A DNA stretch of 64,000 nt from CBDCKR01 sp964572045 (GTDB lineage: Bacteria; Gemmatimonadota; Gemmatimonadetes; Longimicrobiales; Gaopeijiaceae). The stretch lies in the NCBI GenBank assembly GCA_964572045.1, contig CAZNEI010000003.1, forward strand, positions 52,933-116,932, in the 5' to 3' direction. A program made the position numbers and the translations under genes. Below, piece by piece: positions 9,019-17,434 of the stretch; the first letter of the stretch is position 1, and each line of letters starts with the position of its first letter. A model generated the notes under the pieces. The model saw only the letters and a program-made list of their open reading frames with translations, did no database searches and was not told where the DNA came from.

Positions 9019-11325
9019 ATGAGCGCAAGACCAGCCACCTGGGCTGTCCTGCTCGCGGGAATGCTCGCGGCGCCCGGTCTCGGCGCCGCGCAGCGGCCCG
9101 ATTCGCTCTCCCGGACCACCGATTCGTTGGCCGAGGCGCCCCGCCCGCTCGGCCAGCCTGCCGATTCACCGGCCTCCCTGCCGCCGTTTGCCGGACCCGG
9201 GGACGGGGCCGAGCGCGATTCCGCTCAGACGGCCAGACCCCGAGGCCCCAACCCCTTCGCGGGTTTCGAGACCCACTACCTCGCCAACGGGCTCAAGGTC
9301 TGGTTCAAGTCCCTGCCTGACGCGCCCAACGTATCGGTCAGCTTGACCGTTCCCTTCGGGTCGCACTGGGATCCGCCGGGCAAGGAAGGTCTGGCCCACT
9401 TCACCGAGCACATGCTCTTCTCCGATCACGATGGCCAGACGGAGCAGGAGATCAAGGACGCGATCGAGGGGCTCGGAGGCCGGCGCAACGGCTTCACGGC
9501 CTCCGATCGCACCTGGTACTACGCCACGATCGACAAACAGCACGGGCTCTTCGCCATCGAGTGGCTCTCGCGAATCGTCTCGCCGCACGTCATGGCCCCC
9601 GACGTCGTGGAGCGCAACCGGCAACCGATCGCCCTCGAGACGAACGCCCGCCCGCGCGAGATCCTCGAACACGTTTGGGCCCTACTCAATCCGTCCTTGC
9701 TCACGCCCCCCGACTTCTGGCAGCGGGAATACGGCATGGATACGCGGGGCCTACGGCCCCTCGACCGCTGGAGCGCCCTCCAGGCGATCACCCCTGAGGA
9801 TCTCCGGGAGTTCTACGACACCTACTACGTTCCTGAATCGATGACGCTCACCGTCGTCGGGGACCTGGACCGGGCCGAGGCATTGGCCACGGCGGAGCGC
9901 AGCCTCGGAGGACTTCCCCGCCGTCCGGTCCCTCCCCGCGAGATCCCGATTCGGGATCCGGGCCGCAGGAGGGCCACTTACGCCTGGGGGTTCCCGCCCG
10001 CTGTGCGCTACACGGCGCGCTACAAGTTCTACCACGGCGGCGCCGAGGATGAACTCATGATCCTGTTCATCAGGGATCTGCTGAACCGGCGCCTGAACCA
10101 ACGCCTGCGGTACGGCGAACGGAAGGCCGTATACGGTCTGCAGGTCGCTTACTCCAAGAGGGGCCCTGCAGGCTTCTTGCAGGTGAGGGGCTCGATCGAC
10201 GAGGACGAATACGGCTTCGCCGCCCAGGTCATCGATCAGGAGATCGAGACTCTTCGGACGGGCATCTTCGATCCGGCCGCGTTCGAGGTAGACCGGACCG
10301 CAGTGATCGAGCGCCTCCGCAGCGGCAACCAGACATCCGAAGCGCTCAACTTCTGGGTGTACCGCAACTTCTACGATCCCGACACCTTCACGGGCTTTCC
10401 CGACGTGCTCGGATTCTATGAGAGCGTCCGCCCGGGGGAGGTCGCGTCCTTCGCTTCGCGCAACCTCCTCCCCGAGCGGCAGGTGCTCTCGGTCCTTCGT
10501 ACGCAACCCCTTGGTCAGACGGCCTTGGCCGGCGCCCTGTTGATCGTGGCCTGGCTCACCGTGCGCCTCGTCGGCTGGTGCCTCACAACCCCCGCGACGA
10601 TGAGCGACATCCGGTACGTGGCGCGTTTTCGCATGCCGATCGTCTTCCGACTTGTCTCGGTCATCACGCTGGCCGGCGTGGGGCTGGTCATGGCTCGGAT
10701 CGCCATCTTCGGGCTCCAGTGGCTGACGCTCAACTACGTCGCGACAATCGACGACTATGCGATCCAGTCGGCGGTCTACGCACTCATGCTCGTCCTGCTG
10801 CTGTCGCTCGGGCTGGTGTATCTTGCGCAGTTTCCCCGGAAGCTCCTGGTCTTCCCCGACCACCTTCGCGTCAAGGCACTGGCGTATCGCTCCCGGATCC
10901 TCACGCCGGAGAGCGTCGAGGAAATCTCGCTCCGGCGCTTTCACCGGGTCTGGCTGAGCCGGGACCTCTTCCGTTGTTTCCCCATGACGCTGGGCTTGCT
11001 CCGGCCGGGCATCTACCTCCGTCCCTCCAAGGGGCGGGCGTACTTCTTCCGCACGCGCGACGTCAAGGAGCTCGCCGACGTTCTGGGAGGGTGGAGGGGT
11101 TTCCCGCTCGGCAAGGCCGCGCCGGACCCCTCGGCCGACCGGCGTCAGGACGTCGGACCCCACCCGGACAGGCGCCCGGCGCCGCACGCCGTGCCGCCGC
11201 CTCATGCGGCCGGCCCGACGCCGACCAAGGAGAGCCAGGACGGCATCGACTTCGACAGCATCGGACTCACGGACGAGGAGATGAAGGAGCTGCTCGGAGA
11301 GAGCTGGCGCGAGAAAGATCCCTAG
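9019..11325 (+). CDS. M16 metallopeptidase fused to C-terminal membrane segments and a PH-like domain
   Basis: The start at 9019 gives 768 residues beginning with a signal peptide (about residues 1-25) and a low-complexity Ser/Pro/Asp linker. The M16 catalytic motif H127-F-T-E130-H131 is intact, with the third zinc ligand E207 at the expected 76-residue spacing. A single M16 N-domain and M16 C-domain run to about residue 500. Two to three hydrophobic segments follow (about 504-522, 540-580, 585-615). The tail KLLVFPDHLRVKALAYRSRILTPESVEEISL resembles bacterial PH-like domains, which are usually membrane-associated. M16 enzymes normally have two such halves or work as pairs; this one instead carries a membrane anchor. 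The last 60 residues are proline-rich. The PH-like call is by pattern only. Confidence 0.85.
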   Translation: MSARPATWAVLLAGMLAAPGLGAAQRPDSLSRTTDSLAEAPRPLGQPADSPASLPPFAGPGDGAERDSAQTARPRGPNPFAGFETHYLANGLKVWFKSLPDAPNVSVSLTVPFGSHWDPPGKEGLAHFTEHMLFSDHDGQTEQEIKDAIEGLGGRRNGFTASDRTWYYATIDKQHGLFAIEWLSRIVSPHVMAPDVVERNRQPIALETNARPREILEHVWALLNPSLLTPPDFWQREYGMDTRGLRPLDRWSALQAITPEDLREFYDTYYVPESMTLTVVGDLDRAEALATAERSLGGLPRRPVPPREIPIRDPGRRRATYAWGFPPAVRYTARYKFYHGGAEDELMILFIRDLLNRRLNQRLRYGERKAVYGLQVAYSKRGPAGFLQVRGSIDEDEYGFAAQVIDQEIETLRTGIFDPAAFEVDRTAVIERLRSGNQTSEALNFWVYRNFYDPDTFTGFPDVLGFYESVRPGEVASFASRNLLPERQVLSVLRTQPLGQTALAGALLIVAWLTVRLVGWCLTTPATMSDIRYVARFRMPIVFRLVSVITLAGVGLVMARIAIFGLQWLTLNYVATIDDYAIQSAVYALMLVLLLSLGLVYLAQFPRKLLVFPDHLRVKALAYRSRILTPESVEEISLRRFHRVWLSRDLFRCFPMTLGLLRPGIYLRPSKGRAYFFRTRDVKELADVLGGWRGFPLGKAAPDPSADRRQDVGPHPDRRPAPHAVPPPHAAGPTPTKESQDGIDFDSIGLTDEEMKELLGESWREKDP

Positions 11326-11399
11326 GGGAGCTGCCGGGCCCGGGCTCCGGTGGCTTCGGCGCGTCTTCCCCGAGCGTTGGAGATCGGGGCGACTCTAGC

Positions 11400-12782
11400 T
11401 CAGCTCGCGGCGCCCGCCCCTGCCTCGACGTGAAGCCTCCTCAGGCCCCGTCCAAAACGGATCCGCACCCGCACCAGCAGGAAGATCGACACGGCTCCCA
11501 ATCCGGCGGCCATGCCCCACCAGAGGCCCAGGGGACCGAATCCGGCCCGGAAGCCCAGGTAAAGGCTGATGGGCAGTCCGATCAGCCAGAATCCCATGAG
11601 GTTCACCGCCATGGGCGCGAGGGTGTCGCCTACGCCCCGGAGTACCCCCGAGGCGACGGCCTGCACGCCGTCGAAGACCTGGAAGACACCCGCTACCGGG
11701 ATCAGCGTCGACGCGAGGCCCACGACCACCGGGTCCGCGCTGTAGATCCGCGCCAACGCGCCCGGCACACTCAGGAAGGTGATTCCGAAGACCGTCATCA
11801 TGGCCCCCACGAAGAGGAGGCCCGCCCCGGCCGAGCGCCGGGCCTGGGCGGAATCTCCGGCCCCGACGGCGCGCCCGACCAAGACCGCCGACGCCTGTGT
11901 AACCCCAACGGCGGCCATGAAGGTCAGGCTCGCGAGGTTGATGGCCACCTGATGGCTGGCCATCGGGATCGTTCCCAGCCAGCCCATGGCGATCCCGATC
12001 GCGGCGAACACGCCTAGCTCCAGAAAGAACTGGACGCCGATCGGCGCGCCGAGCCGGAACATCCCGAGCAGCGGAGCGGCCGCCGCCGCCTGGGGGAGCA
12101 GCGGCCAAAGGTAGTGCCGCAGCACAGGCCAGGCCGCGACCAAGAGCGCCAGGACCATCACCCAACGGCTCAGGGTGGTGGCCCAGCCGGAGCCCACGGC
12201 TCCGAGAGCGGGGAATCCCAGATTCCCGAACACCAGCACCCAGTTGAAGAACACGTTCGCGGCGTTGGCGACGAGGATCACGATCACGATCGGCGTTACG
12301 CGGCCCATCGCCTGAAGGCTCTGCCTGAGAACAATGAAGCCGTAGAAGGGCAGGACTCCCGGAATGGAGACCAGCGCGTAGTCGGCGGCGATCGGGATCA
12401 CGTCGCGGGGTTGCCTGACCAGGGTGAGGAACGGTACGCCCGCCGTCAGAAGGATCGACGCGAAGACCGAGAGGCCGGCGGCCGTGACGAACCCGCGCTG
12501 GATCCCGCGCGCGATCCCCGCCCGGTCGCCCGCCCCGAAGGCCTGGGAGATCAGGGGATCGAGTGCGAAGAGAGTGCCGATGCCGAAGCTCACCGTGAGG
12601 AAGAAGTAGAGGTTGCCGAGCGCCACGGCCGCCAGATCCCTGGCCGAGACGTGCCCCACCATGACGGTGTCGACCGCCCCCATGAGCAGGACGCCGACCT
12701 GCACCGCTGCCACCGGCATGGCCAGCCGGACCAGCGACTTGAAGTCGCCGGGCGTTGGGATCATCTGGCGGACGACGTGCAT
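11400..12782 (-). CDS. MATE-family multidrug/cation antiporter
   Basis: This is a 460-residue integral membrane protein with about 12 hydrophobic segments. The opening MPVAAVQVGVLLMGAVDTVMVGHVS is characteristic of MATE exporters, which expel cationic drugs using a proton or sodium gradient. The block LDPLISQAFGAGD corresponds to the family's P-I-QAFGAGD signature, and it repeats in the second half as AVLVGRAVGAGD. The ATG at 12782 places the first membrane segment at a normal distance; an ATG seven codons later is an alternative. A much longer upstream frame has no family similarity. It is convergent with the M16 gene. Confidence 0.93.
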   Translation of the reverse strand: MHVVRQMIPTPGDFKSLVRLAMPVAAVQVGVLLMGAVDTVMVGHVSARDLAAVALGNLYFFLTVSFGIGTLFALDPLISQAFGAGDRAGIARGIQRGFVTAAGLSVFASILLTAGVPFLTLVRQPRDVIPIAADYALVSIPGVLPFYGFIVLRQSLQAMGRVTPIVIVILVANAANVFFNWVLVFGNLGFPALGAVGSGWATTLSRWVMVLALLVAAWPVLRHYLWPLLPQAAAAAPLLGMFRLGAPIGVQFFLELGVFAAIGIAMGWLGTIPMASHQVAINLASLTFMAAVGVTQASAVLVGRAVGAGDSAQARRSAGAGLLFVGAMMTVFGITFLSVPGALARIYSADPVVVGLASTLIPVAGVFQVFDGVQAVASGVLRGVGDTLAPMAVNLMGFWLIGLPISLYLGFRAGFGPLGLWWGMAAGLGAVSIFLLVRVRIRFGRGLRRLHVEAGAGAAS

Positions 12783-13263
12783 GAGGGCCCGGAATCGAGT
12801 GCACACGCGGAGGCGGTAGGACCGTGCCGGCACGAGCGGCTCCGAGCACGGTCGGACAACGATAACACGGTCGAGGGGTGCGACGGCGCCCCGGCCGACT
12901 TCCGGGGAGCGCTCCGGGTCCGGGGAGTCGAGCGGACTGCGCCTCCACGGCATCGGCAGGGCTACGGCGCCGGAGCCACAGGAGCCCGGGCGGATGTGCG
13001 CGTGGCGTCGGCCCCTGGCCGCCTCGGCGCCCGCCCCCCAAGCCCCCGAGGGACGGGACCGGGGAGCGCGTCCATTCTCGGTCCCGTGACGCGCGGCGAC
13101 CCCTGAGCCTATGTTGGCCCTCGCTGGGACGCAGTTGCACGCTCCATCGCTCGAACGCCGCCTCCGCCGGAACGCGCCGAATGTCGCACTCGCATGCGCC
13201 CCCTCCCGGGGCCTTGGTCCCCGCCAGGCATCCCGTCGGCCGGCCGACGAAGGAGCGGGGCTA
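12783..13263. other. Divergent intergenic region
   Basis: About 480 nt between the MATE exporter (minus) and the DUF4442 operon (plus). It is uniformly GC-rich. Open frames through it look like extensions of the flanking genes or shadows. It presumably holds both promoters, but I could not pick out convincing elements. Confidence 0.4.
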
Positions 13264-13746
13264 GTGGGACGCGCCGGAGAGGCACCCGGCGCCCTTCTCT
13301 GGCGGCTCTGGAGGCGCCTCTCTTCAGTGCCGGGCGGGCGGTGGGCCTTCGGATGGATTCTGCGTCTCCTGGTTCCCTACAGCGGCACGATCAGGCCCCG
13401 CGTTGAAGCTCTGGAACCCGGATACGCGAGGATCTCCGTCCGGGACCGGCGACGGATCCGCAACCATCTTCGGTCCGTTCATGCCGTGGCGCTCGTGAAC
13501 CTGGGTGAGCTCACCAGCGGGCTCGCCATGCTGACCGGACTGCCGCCGAGCACGAGGGGGATCGTGACCGGGCTCGCCGTCGAGTACCACAAGAAGGCAC
13601 GGGGCCGCCTGGTGGCCGAATGCCGCTGCGTTCCGCCGCACGCCGGCGACGCCGCCGAGTACACGGTGACGGCTCGGATCCGCGACATGGACGGAGACGC
13701 CGCGGCCGACGTGTCGGTCGTCTGGCTCCTGGGACCCGTGAGGTGA
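13264..13746 (+). CDS. DUF4442 hotdog-fold protein
   Basis: The GTG at 13264 follows AAGGAG by 8 nt and gives 160 residues. The sequence matches the DUF4442 thioesterase-like pattern: YSGTIRPRVEALEPGYARISVRD, then NHLRSVHAVALVNLGELTSGLAM, then VEYHKKARGRLVAEC. Hotdog-fold relatives hydrolyse acyl-CoA thioesters, but no activity is established for this group. The stop overlaps the next start by 4 nt (GTGA at 13743-13746), so it is translationally coupled to the nitronate monooxygenase gene. Confidence 0.8.
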   Translation: MGRAGEAPGALLWRLWRRLSSVPGGRWAFGWILRLLVPYSGTIRPRVEALEPGYARISVRDRRRIRNHLRSVHAVALVNLGELTSGLAMLTGLPPSTRGIVTGLAVEYHKKARGRLVAECRCVPPHAGDAAEYTVTARIRDMDGDAAADVSVVWLLGPVR

Positions 13747-14792
13747 GCGCCGCCGCATCGCTGCCGCGAATCGCGACCCGCCTCACCGAGGATGCCGGCG
13801 TCCGCGTTCCGCTGATCTGCGGCGCGATGTACCCCTGCTCGAACCCCGAGCTCGTGGCGGCGGCTTCGGCGGCCGGTGGGCTGGGGATCCTCCAGCCCAT
13901 CTCCCTTACCTACGTCCACGGATACAGCGTGCGGGAGGGGATCAGGAGAATCCGATCGCTGACCGACCGTCCGATCGGCATGAACGCCCTCGTCGAGCAG
14001 TCGTCGAAGACATACCGGAAGCGAATGGAGGCGTGGATCGACGTGGCCCTCGAGGAGGGTGTGCGCTTCTTCGTCACGTCGCTCGGCAAGCCCGACTGGG
14101 TGGTCCGGGCCGTGGAGCCCTTCGGCGCGCGGGTCTACCACGACGTCACCGAGAGGAAGTGGGCAAGAAAGGGAGTGGACGGAGGCGTGGATGGCCTCAT
14201 CGGGGTCAACTCGAGGGCAGGGGGGCACGCGGGGGGCCTCGATGCCCGGGCCCTCCTGGACGACGTGGGGGACCTCGGGCTTCCCGTCGTGTGTGCGGGG
14301 GGGATCGGCACGGAGCGGGAGTTCGTGGCGGCCCTCGAGCTCGGATACGCCGGAGTCCAGATGGGCACCCGCTTCATTGCGACCGACGAGTGCTCGGCCA
14401 GCATCGAATACAAGGAGGCGATCGTCGACGCCACTGCCGACGACATCGTGCTGAGTGAGCGAATCACCGGAGTGCCCGTGGCACTGATCAATACCCCGTT
14501 CGTGCGCCGCACAGGGCTCAAGGCGGCCCCGCTCGCCAGGTGGATGCTTCGAGGCCGGCGCACCAAGCACTTCATGCGCACGATCTACGCGCTTCGCTCT
14601 CTCGCCCAACTCCGGCGCTCCCTGAGCGCGACAAGTGGAGACGGCGACTACTGGCAGGCGGGGCAAAGCGTGGCCGGCGTCGACAGCGTGGAGCCCGTCG
14701 AGGCCGTCGTCCGGAGGTTCGCCCTCGCCGCTCGCGCGTCGGACGGAGCCGGAGATCCGCCCGTGAGTTCGACTTCCCGACCAGGAGATTGA
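13743..14792 (+). CDS. Nitronate monooxygenase / 2-nitropropane dioxygenase-type flavoprotein
   Basis: This 349-residue TIM-barrel flavoprotein has the N-terminal VPLICGAMYPCSNPELVAAASAAGGLGIL and the RAGGHAGG loop with the histidine used in catalysis. The FMN phosphate-binding strands are CAGGIGTEREFVAAL and GVQMGTRFIATDEC. Family members oxidise alkyl nitronates to carbonyls and nitrite; many annotated members have other or unknown substrates. The C-terminal DYWQAGQSVAGVDSVEPVEAVV is also family-like. It starts inside the stop of DUF4442 and ends 2 nt before the M24 peptidase, so it sits in one transcript with them. The functional link to the secreted peptidases is unclear. Confidence 0.88.
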   Translation: MSAAASLPRIATRLTEDAGVRVPLICGAMYPCSNPELVAAASAAGGLGILQPISLTYVHGYSVREGIRRIRSLTDRPIGMNALVEQSSKTYRKRMEAWIDVALEEGVRFFVTSLGKPDWVVRAVEPFGARVYHDVTERKWARKGVDGGVDGLIGVNSRAGGHAGGLDARALLDDVGDLGLPVVCAGGIGTEREFVAALELGYAGVQMGTRFIATDECSASIEYKEAIVDATADDIVLSERITGVPVALINTPFVRRTGLKAAPLARWMLRGRRTKHFMRTIYALRSLAQLRRSLSATSGDGDYWQAGQSVAGVDSVEPVEAVVRRFALAARASDGAGDPPVSSTSRPGD

Positions 14793-14794
14793 GG

Positions 14795-16105
14795 ATGCTC
14801 AGACAGATTCTATGCCTCACCGCCCTCGTGCTTCTTCAGCCGGGAGCATCGGACGCGCAGGAGGCTCGTCGCCGATGGGAGCGGATGGCGCAGATCCGGC
14901 GTGACAAGTTCGATCTGATCCTGCCCGAAGCGATGCGCGAGAACCGGATCGACATGTGGATCACCGTCATGAAGGAAGGCCTCCCCGATCCCCTGTACGA
15001 CGATCTGGGGCGGGGCTACGTCGGCTCCACGGGCTACTACATCTTCACGGACCGGGGCGGCGATCGGATCGAGCGGGCGGCGCTGGGGGTGGGCGGCTAC
15101 CTGCTGGAGGAGAACGGTGCCTACGACGTCGTGAGGGGCAGCTACGATCTTCGGGAGTTCGTCGGGGAGCGCGACCCTCGGCGCATCGGCGTGAACATGT
15201 CGGAGGCGATCGGTGCGGCGGACGGCCTCTCACACTCGTCCTATCTGGGGCTCGTGGAGACCCTCGGAGAACCGTACGCGTCCCGCCTTGTCTCGGCCGA
15301 GAAGCTGATCTCCGATTTCCGCTCGCGGCGAGTGGCATCGGAGATCGTCGCCTTCGGAGAGGCCGGCGAGATCTCGAGGGAGATCGCCGAGCGAGCCTTC
15401 TCCAACGAAGTGATCACCCCGGGCCTCACCGCGCTCGAGGACGTCGCCTGGTGGATGATGGACCGGCTGCTCGAGCGGGGCCTGGGCTCCTCCTTCGACA
15501 TGCCGTCCGTCTACATCACGGGGCCGAACGGAATCGAGGCCACCTCCAGCGACCGCATCATCCAGAGGGGCGACCTGATGATGATCGACTGGGGCGTGGG
15601 CTACCTCAACTTCTACACCGACATGAAGCGCACGGCCTACGTCCTGCGGGAGGGTGAGACGGAGGCGCCGGCCGGGCTCCAGCACGCGTTCGACCGGGGC
15701 GTCGAGGCCCGTGCGATCATCAAGAAGACGATCCGGCCCGGCATCACGGCCGCCGACAACTTCGAGTTCATCAACGAGGCCCTGTCGGGCGCGGGCTTCG
15801 CCGTGATGGAGACGTTCAACCGGCCCTCGGACGATCCCGATGTGACCGACGTCATTACCGGGAACCACTCGGTCGGCAACCTCGGCCACGGGATCGGCCC
15901 CTCCATCGCTTGGTTCAACCCGGTCCGCATGACGTACGAGGTGCGGCCGGGCAACCTGCTGTCGATCGAGCTGTTCGCCTATACGAGTGCGCCCGAGTGG
16001 GACGGCGCAAAGGTGCGCATCCCCCTCGAAGACGACGCCGTCGTGACGGAGCGCGGGGTCGAGTGGCTGTATCCCGTCAACGACAGAATCCTTCTCATCA
16101 AGTGA
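14795..16105 (+). CDS. Secreted M24-family (Xaa-Pro aminopeptidase-like) peptidase
   Basis: The ATG at 14795 is preceded by AGGAG and gives 436 residues with a signal peptide (MLRQILCLTALVLLQPGASDAQ). The creatinase-like N-domain is followed by a pita-bread fold with candidate metal ligands. These are the two Asp of MMIDWGVGYLNFYTDMKR, His in NLGHGIGPS, Glu in LLSIELFAY and Glu in DDAVVTERGVEWL. It should remove N-terminal residues next to proline, or act on related substrates, outside the cytoplasm. A secreted M55 peptidase follows within 9 nt, so the two probably process peptides together in the periplasm. Confidence 0.9.
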   Translation: MLRQILCLTALVLLQPGASDAQEARRRWERMAQIRRDKFDLILPEAMRENRIDMWITVMKEGLPDPLYDDLGRGYVGSTGYYIFTDRGGDRIERAALGVGGYLLEENGAYDVVRGSYDLREFVGERDPRRIGVNMSEAIGAADGLSHSSYLGLVETLGEPYASRLVSAEKLISDFRSRRVASEIVAFGEAGEISREIAERAFSNEVITPGLTALEDVAWWMMDRLLERGLGSSFDMPSVYITGPNGIEATSSDRIIQRGDLMMIDWGVGYLNFYTDMKRTAYVLREGETEAPAGLQHAFDRGVEARAIIKKTIRPGITAADNFEFINEALSGAGFAVMETFNRPSDDPDVTDVITGNHSVGNLGHGIGPSIAWFNPVRMTYEVRPGNLLSIELFAYTSAPEWDGAKVRIPLEDDAVVTERGVEWLYPVNDRILLIK

Positions 16106-16113
16106 GGGCCGAC

Positions 16114-17064
16114 ATGAAGAACACTCATGGCAGAACGCGGATCCCGTCGAGAGCGGCGGCCTCGACCGTGGCGGTCGCGCTGCTCTGCGCTCTGGCCGCT
16201 CTGGGCTCCGGGGCGCTTCCCGCGCTCGGGCAGGGCGGGCTCAAGGTCCACATCTCCGTGGACATGGAGGGCGTCGTGGGCGCCGTGACGAGCGAACAGC
16301 TCGGACCCGGAGGATTCGAGTATCAGCGGTTCCGGGAGTTCATGACCAATGAAGCGATCGCCGCCATCGATGCGGCCCGCGCCGCGGGCGCCACCGAGAT
16401 CGTCGTGGCGGACTCGCACGGCAACGGGCAGAACCTGCTCATCGAACGGCTGCCGAGCGACATCACCCTGGTGCGCTCGTGGCCGCGCCGGCTGGGCATG
16501 ATGGAGGGCATCGACGACACCTTCGACGCGGCGATCTTCATCGCCTACCACTCGAGCACGACGAACCCGCGCGGGGTTCGGGCCCACACCATGTCCAGCG
16601 CCAACTACGCCGGCGTGAGGATCAACGGGATCGAGATGTCGGAGGCCTCGATCAACGCCGCTCTCGCGGGCCACTTCGGCGTGCCGGTGGTCATGATCTC
16701 GGGCGACGACGCCATCGTCGAAGAGGCCCGGAGCGTCATCGGAGACCTCGAGGGCGCCGTCGTGAAGTGGAGCTACGGTTTCCACTCGGCGCGGACCATC
16801 ATGCCCGAAGCGGCCTACGCCCTCATCGGCCAGAAGGTCGCCGCGGGCCTCGCCCGCCTCGACGAGATGGAGCCGTACCGCTTCGAGGGTCCCATCGACG
16901 TGGAGCTCACGTTCAAGAGCTACATGCCGGCCGAGGTGCTCAGCTATCTGCCCAACGTCGATCGGGTGGACGCGCACACGGTCGGATGGACCGCGCAAGA
17001 TATGGAGGAGGTCGTCACGTTCTTTCAGTTCGTGGGGCGTTTCAACAGCTCGCTGACCCCCTAG
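16114..17064 (+). CDS. Secreted M55-family D-aminopeptidase (DppA-like)
   Basis: This is a 316-residue protein with a hydrophobic signal segment (about residues 15-40). The DppA fold follows: VHISVDMEGVVGAVTSEQL with the metal-binding DxE, VVADSHGNGQN, the histidine of FIAYHSST, then VVMISGDDAIVEEA. DppA is a self-compartmentalising zinc D-aminopeptidase that releases D-amino acids from peptides; this version carries an export signal. It is the last gene of the operon beginning at 13264. Pairing with the M24 enzyme suggests scavenging of peptides, possibly including peptidoglycan-derived ones (inference). Confidence 0.9.
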   Translation: MKNTHGRTRIPSRAAASTVAVALLCALAALGSGALPALGQGGLKVHISVDMEGVVGAVTSEQLGPGGFEYQRFREFMTNEAIAAIDAARAAGATEIVVADSHGNGQNLLIERLPSDITLVRSWPRRLGMMEGIDDTFDAAIFIAYHSSTTNPRGVRAHTMSSANYAGVRINGIEMSEASINAALAGHFGVPVVMISGDDAIVEEARSVIGDLEGAVVKWSYGFHSARTIMPEAAYALIGQKVAAGLARLDEMEPYRFEGPIDVELTFKSYMPAEVLSYLPNVDRVDAHTVGWTAQDMEEVVTFFQFVGRFNSSLTP

Positions 17065-17142
17065 CGGCGGGCCACCCGATCGATCACGGGGCGGCCCGAG
17101 CGCGACGTCCGCCCGGCGCGGCCGGCGTGCCGCCCGAACCTG

Positions 17143-17430
17143 CTAGGCGGAACCCCGCGGGGGTGAGGAGCCGGAGTCCCCGGGCGATCGCCCCTCTCCT
17201 CCCTCCAACATCCCCGCTTCTGCGAGGATGTCGCGGGCGCGTCCCTCCTCCTCGGCCGGAACCACCAGCCGGGCAGGATTGGAGAAGGCCATCCCGACGT
17301 CCATGCCTCCCGCGTCGTCGATGAAGAGCGCGGAGGGCACGCCCGCGCTCTCCAGGTAGCCCCTGGCCAGCTCGGCCTCGTGGCGGTAGTGGAAGCGCGC
17401 GACCACCGTCGTGGCGATGCGACCGCCCAT
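17143..17430 (-). CDS. DUF2007-type small protein
   Basis: The ATG at 17430 gives 95 residues: TTVVARFHYRHEAELARGYLESAGVPSALFIDDAGG followed by RLVVPAEEEGRARDIL. This is the pattern of DUF2007 'putative signal transducing' domains (a short ferredoxin-like fold covering a range of residues shared between proteins that act on covering substrates is not established); no biochemical role is known. The Gly/Ser/Pro-rich tail is not conserved. It starts 4 nt after the stop of the amidohydrolase on the same strand and is co-transcribed with it. Confidence 0.65.
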   Translation of the reverse strand: MGGRIATTVVARFHYRHEAELARGYLESAGVPSALFIDDAGGMDVGMAFSNPARLVVPAEEEGRARDILAEAGMLEGGEGRSPGDSGSSPPRGSA

Positions 17431-17434
17431 CGCC

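Noticed and set aside
12783..12953. N-terminal extension of the MATE exporter
   Set aside because: The added 57 residues are charged and Pro/Arg-rich, unlike any MATE N-terminus; the ATG at 12782 gives a normal protein.
13811..14830. Selenocysteine in the other redox genes (nitronate monooxygenase, molybdoenzyme, DCC protein)
   Set aside because: Their frames are uninterrupted and their catalytic Cys codons are ordinary Cys.
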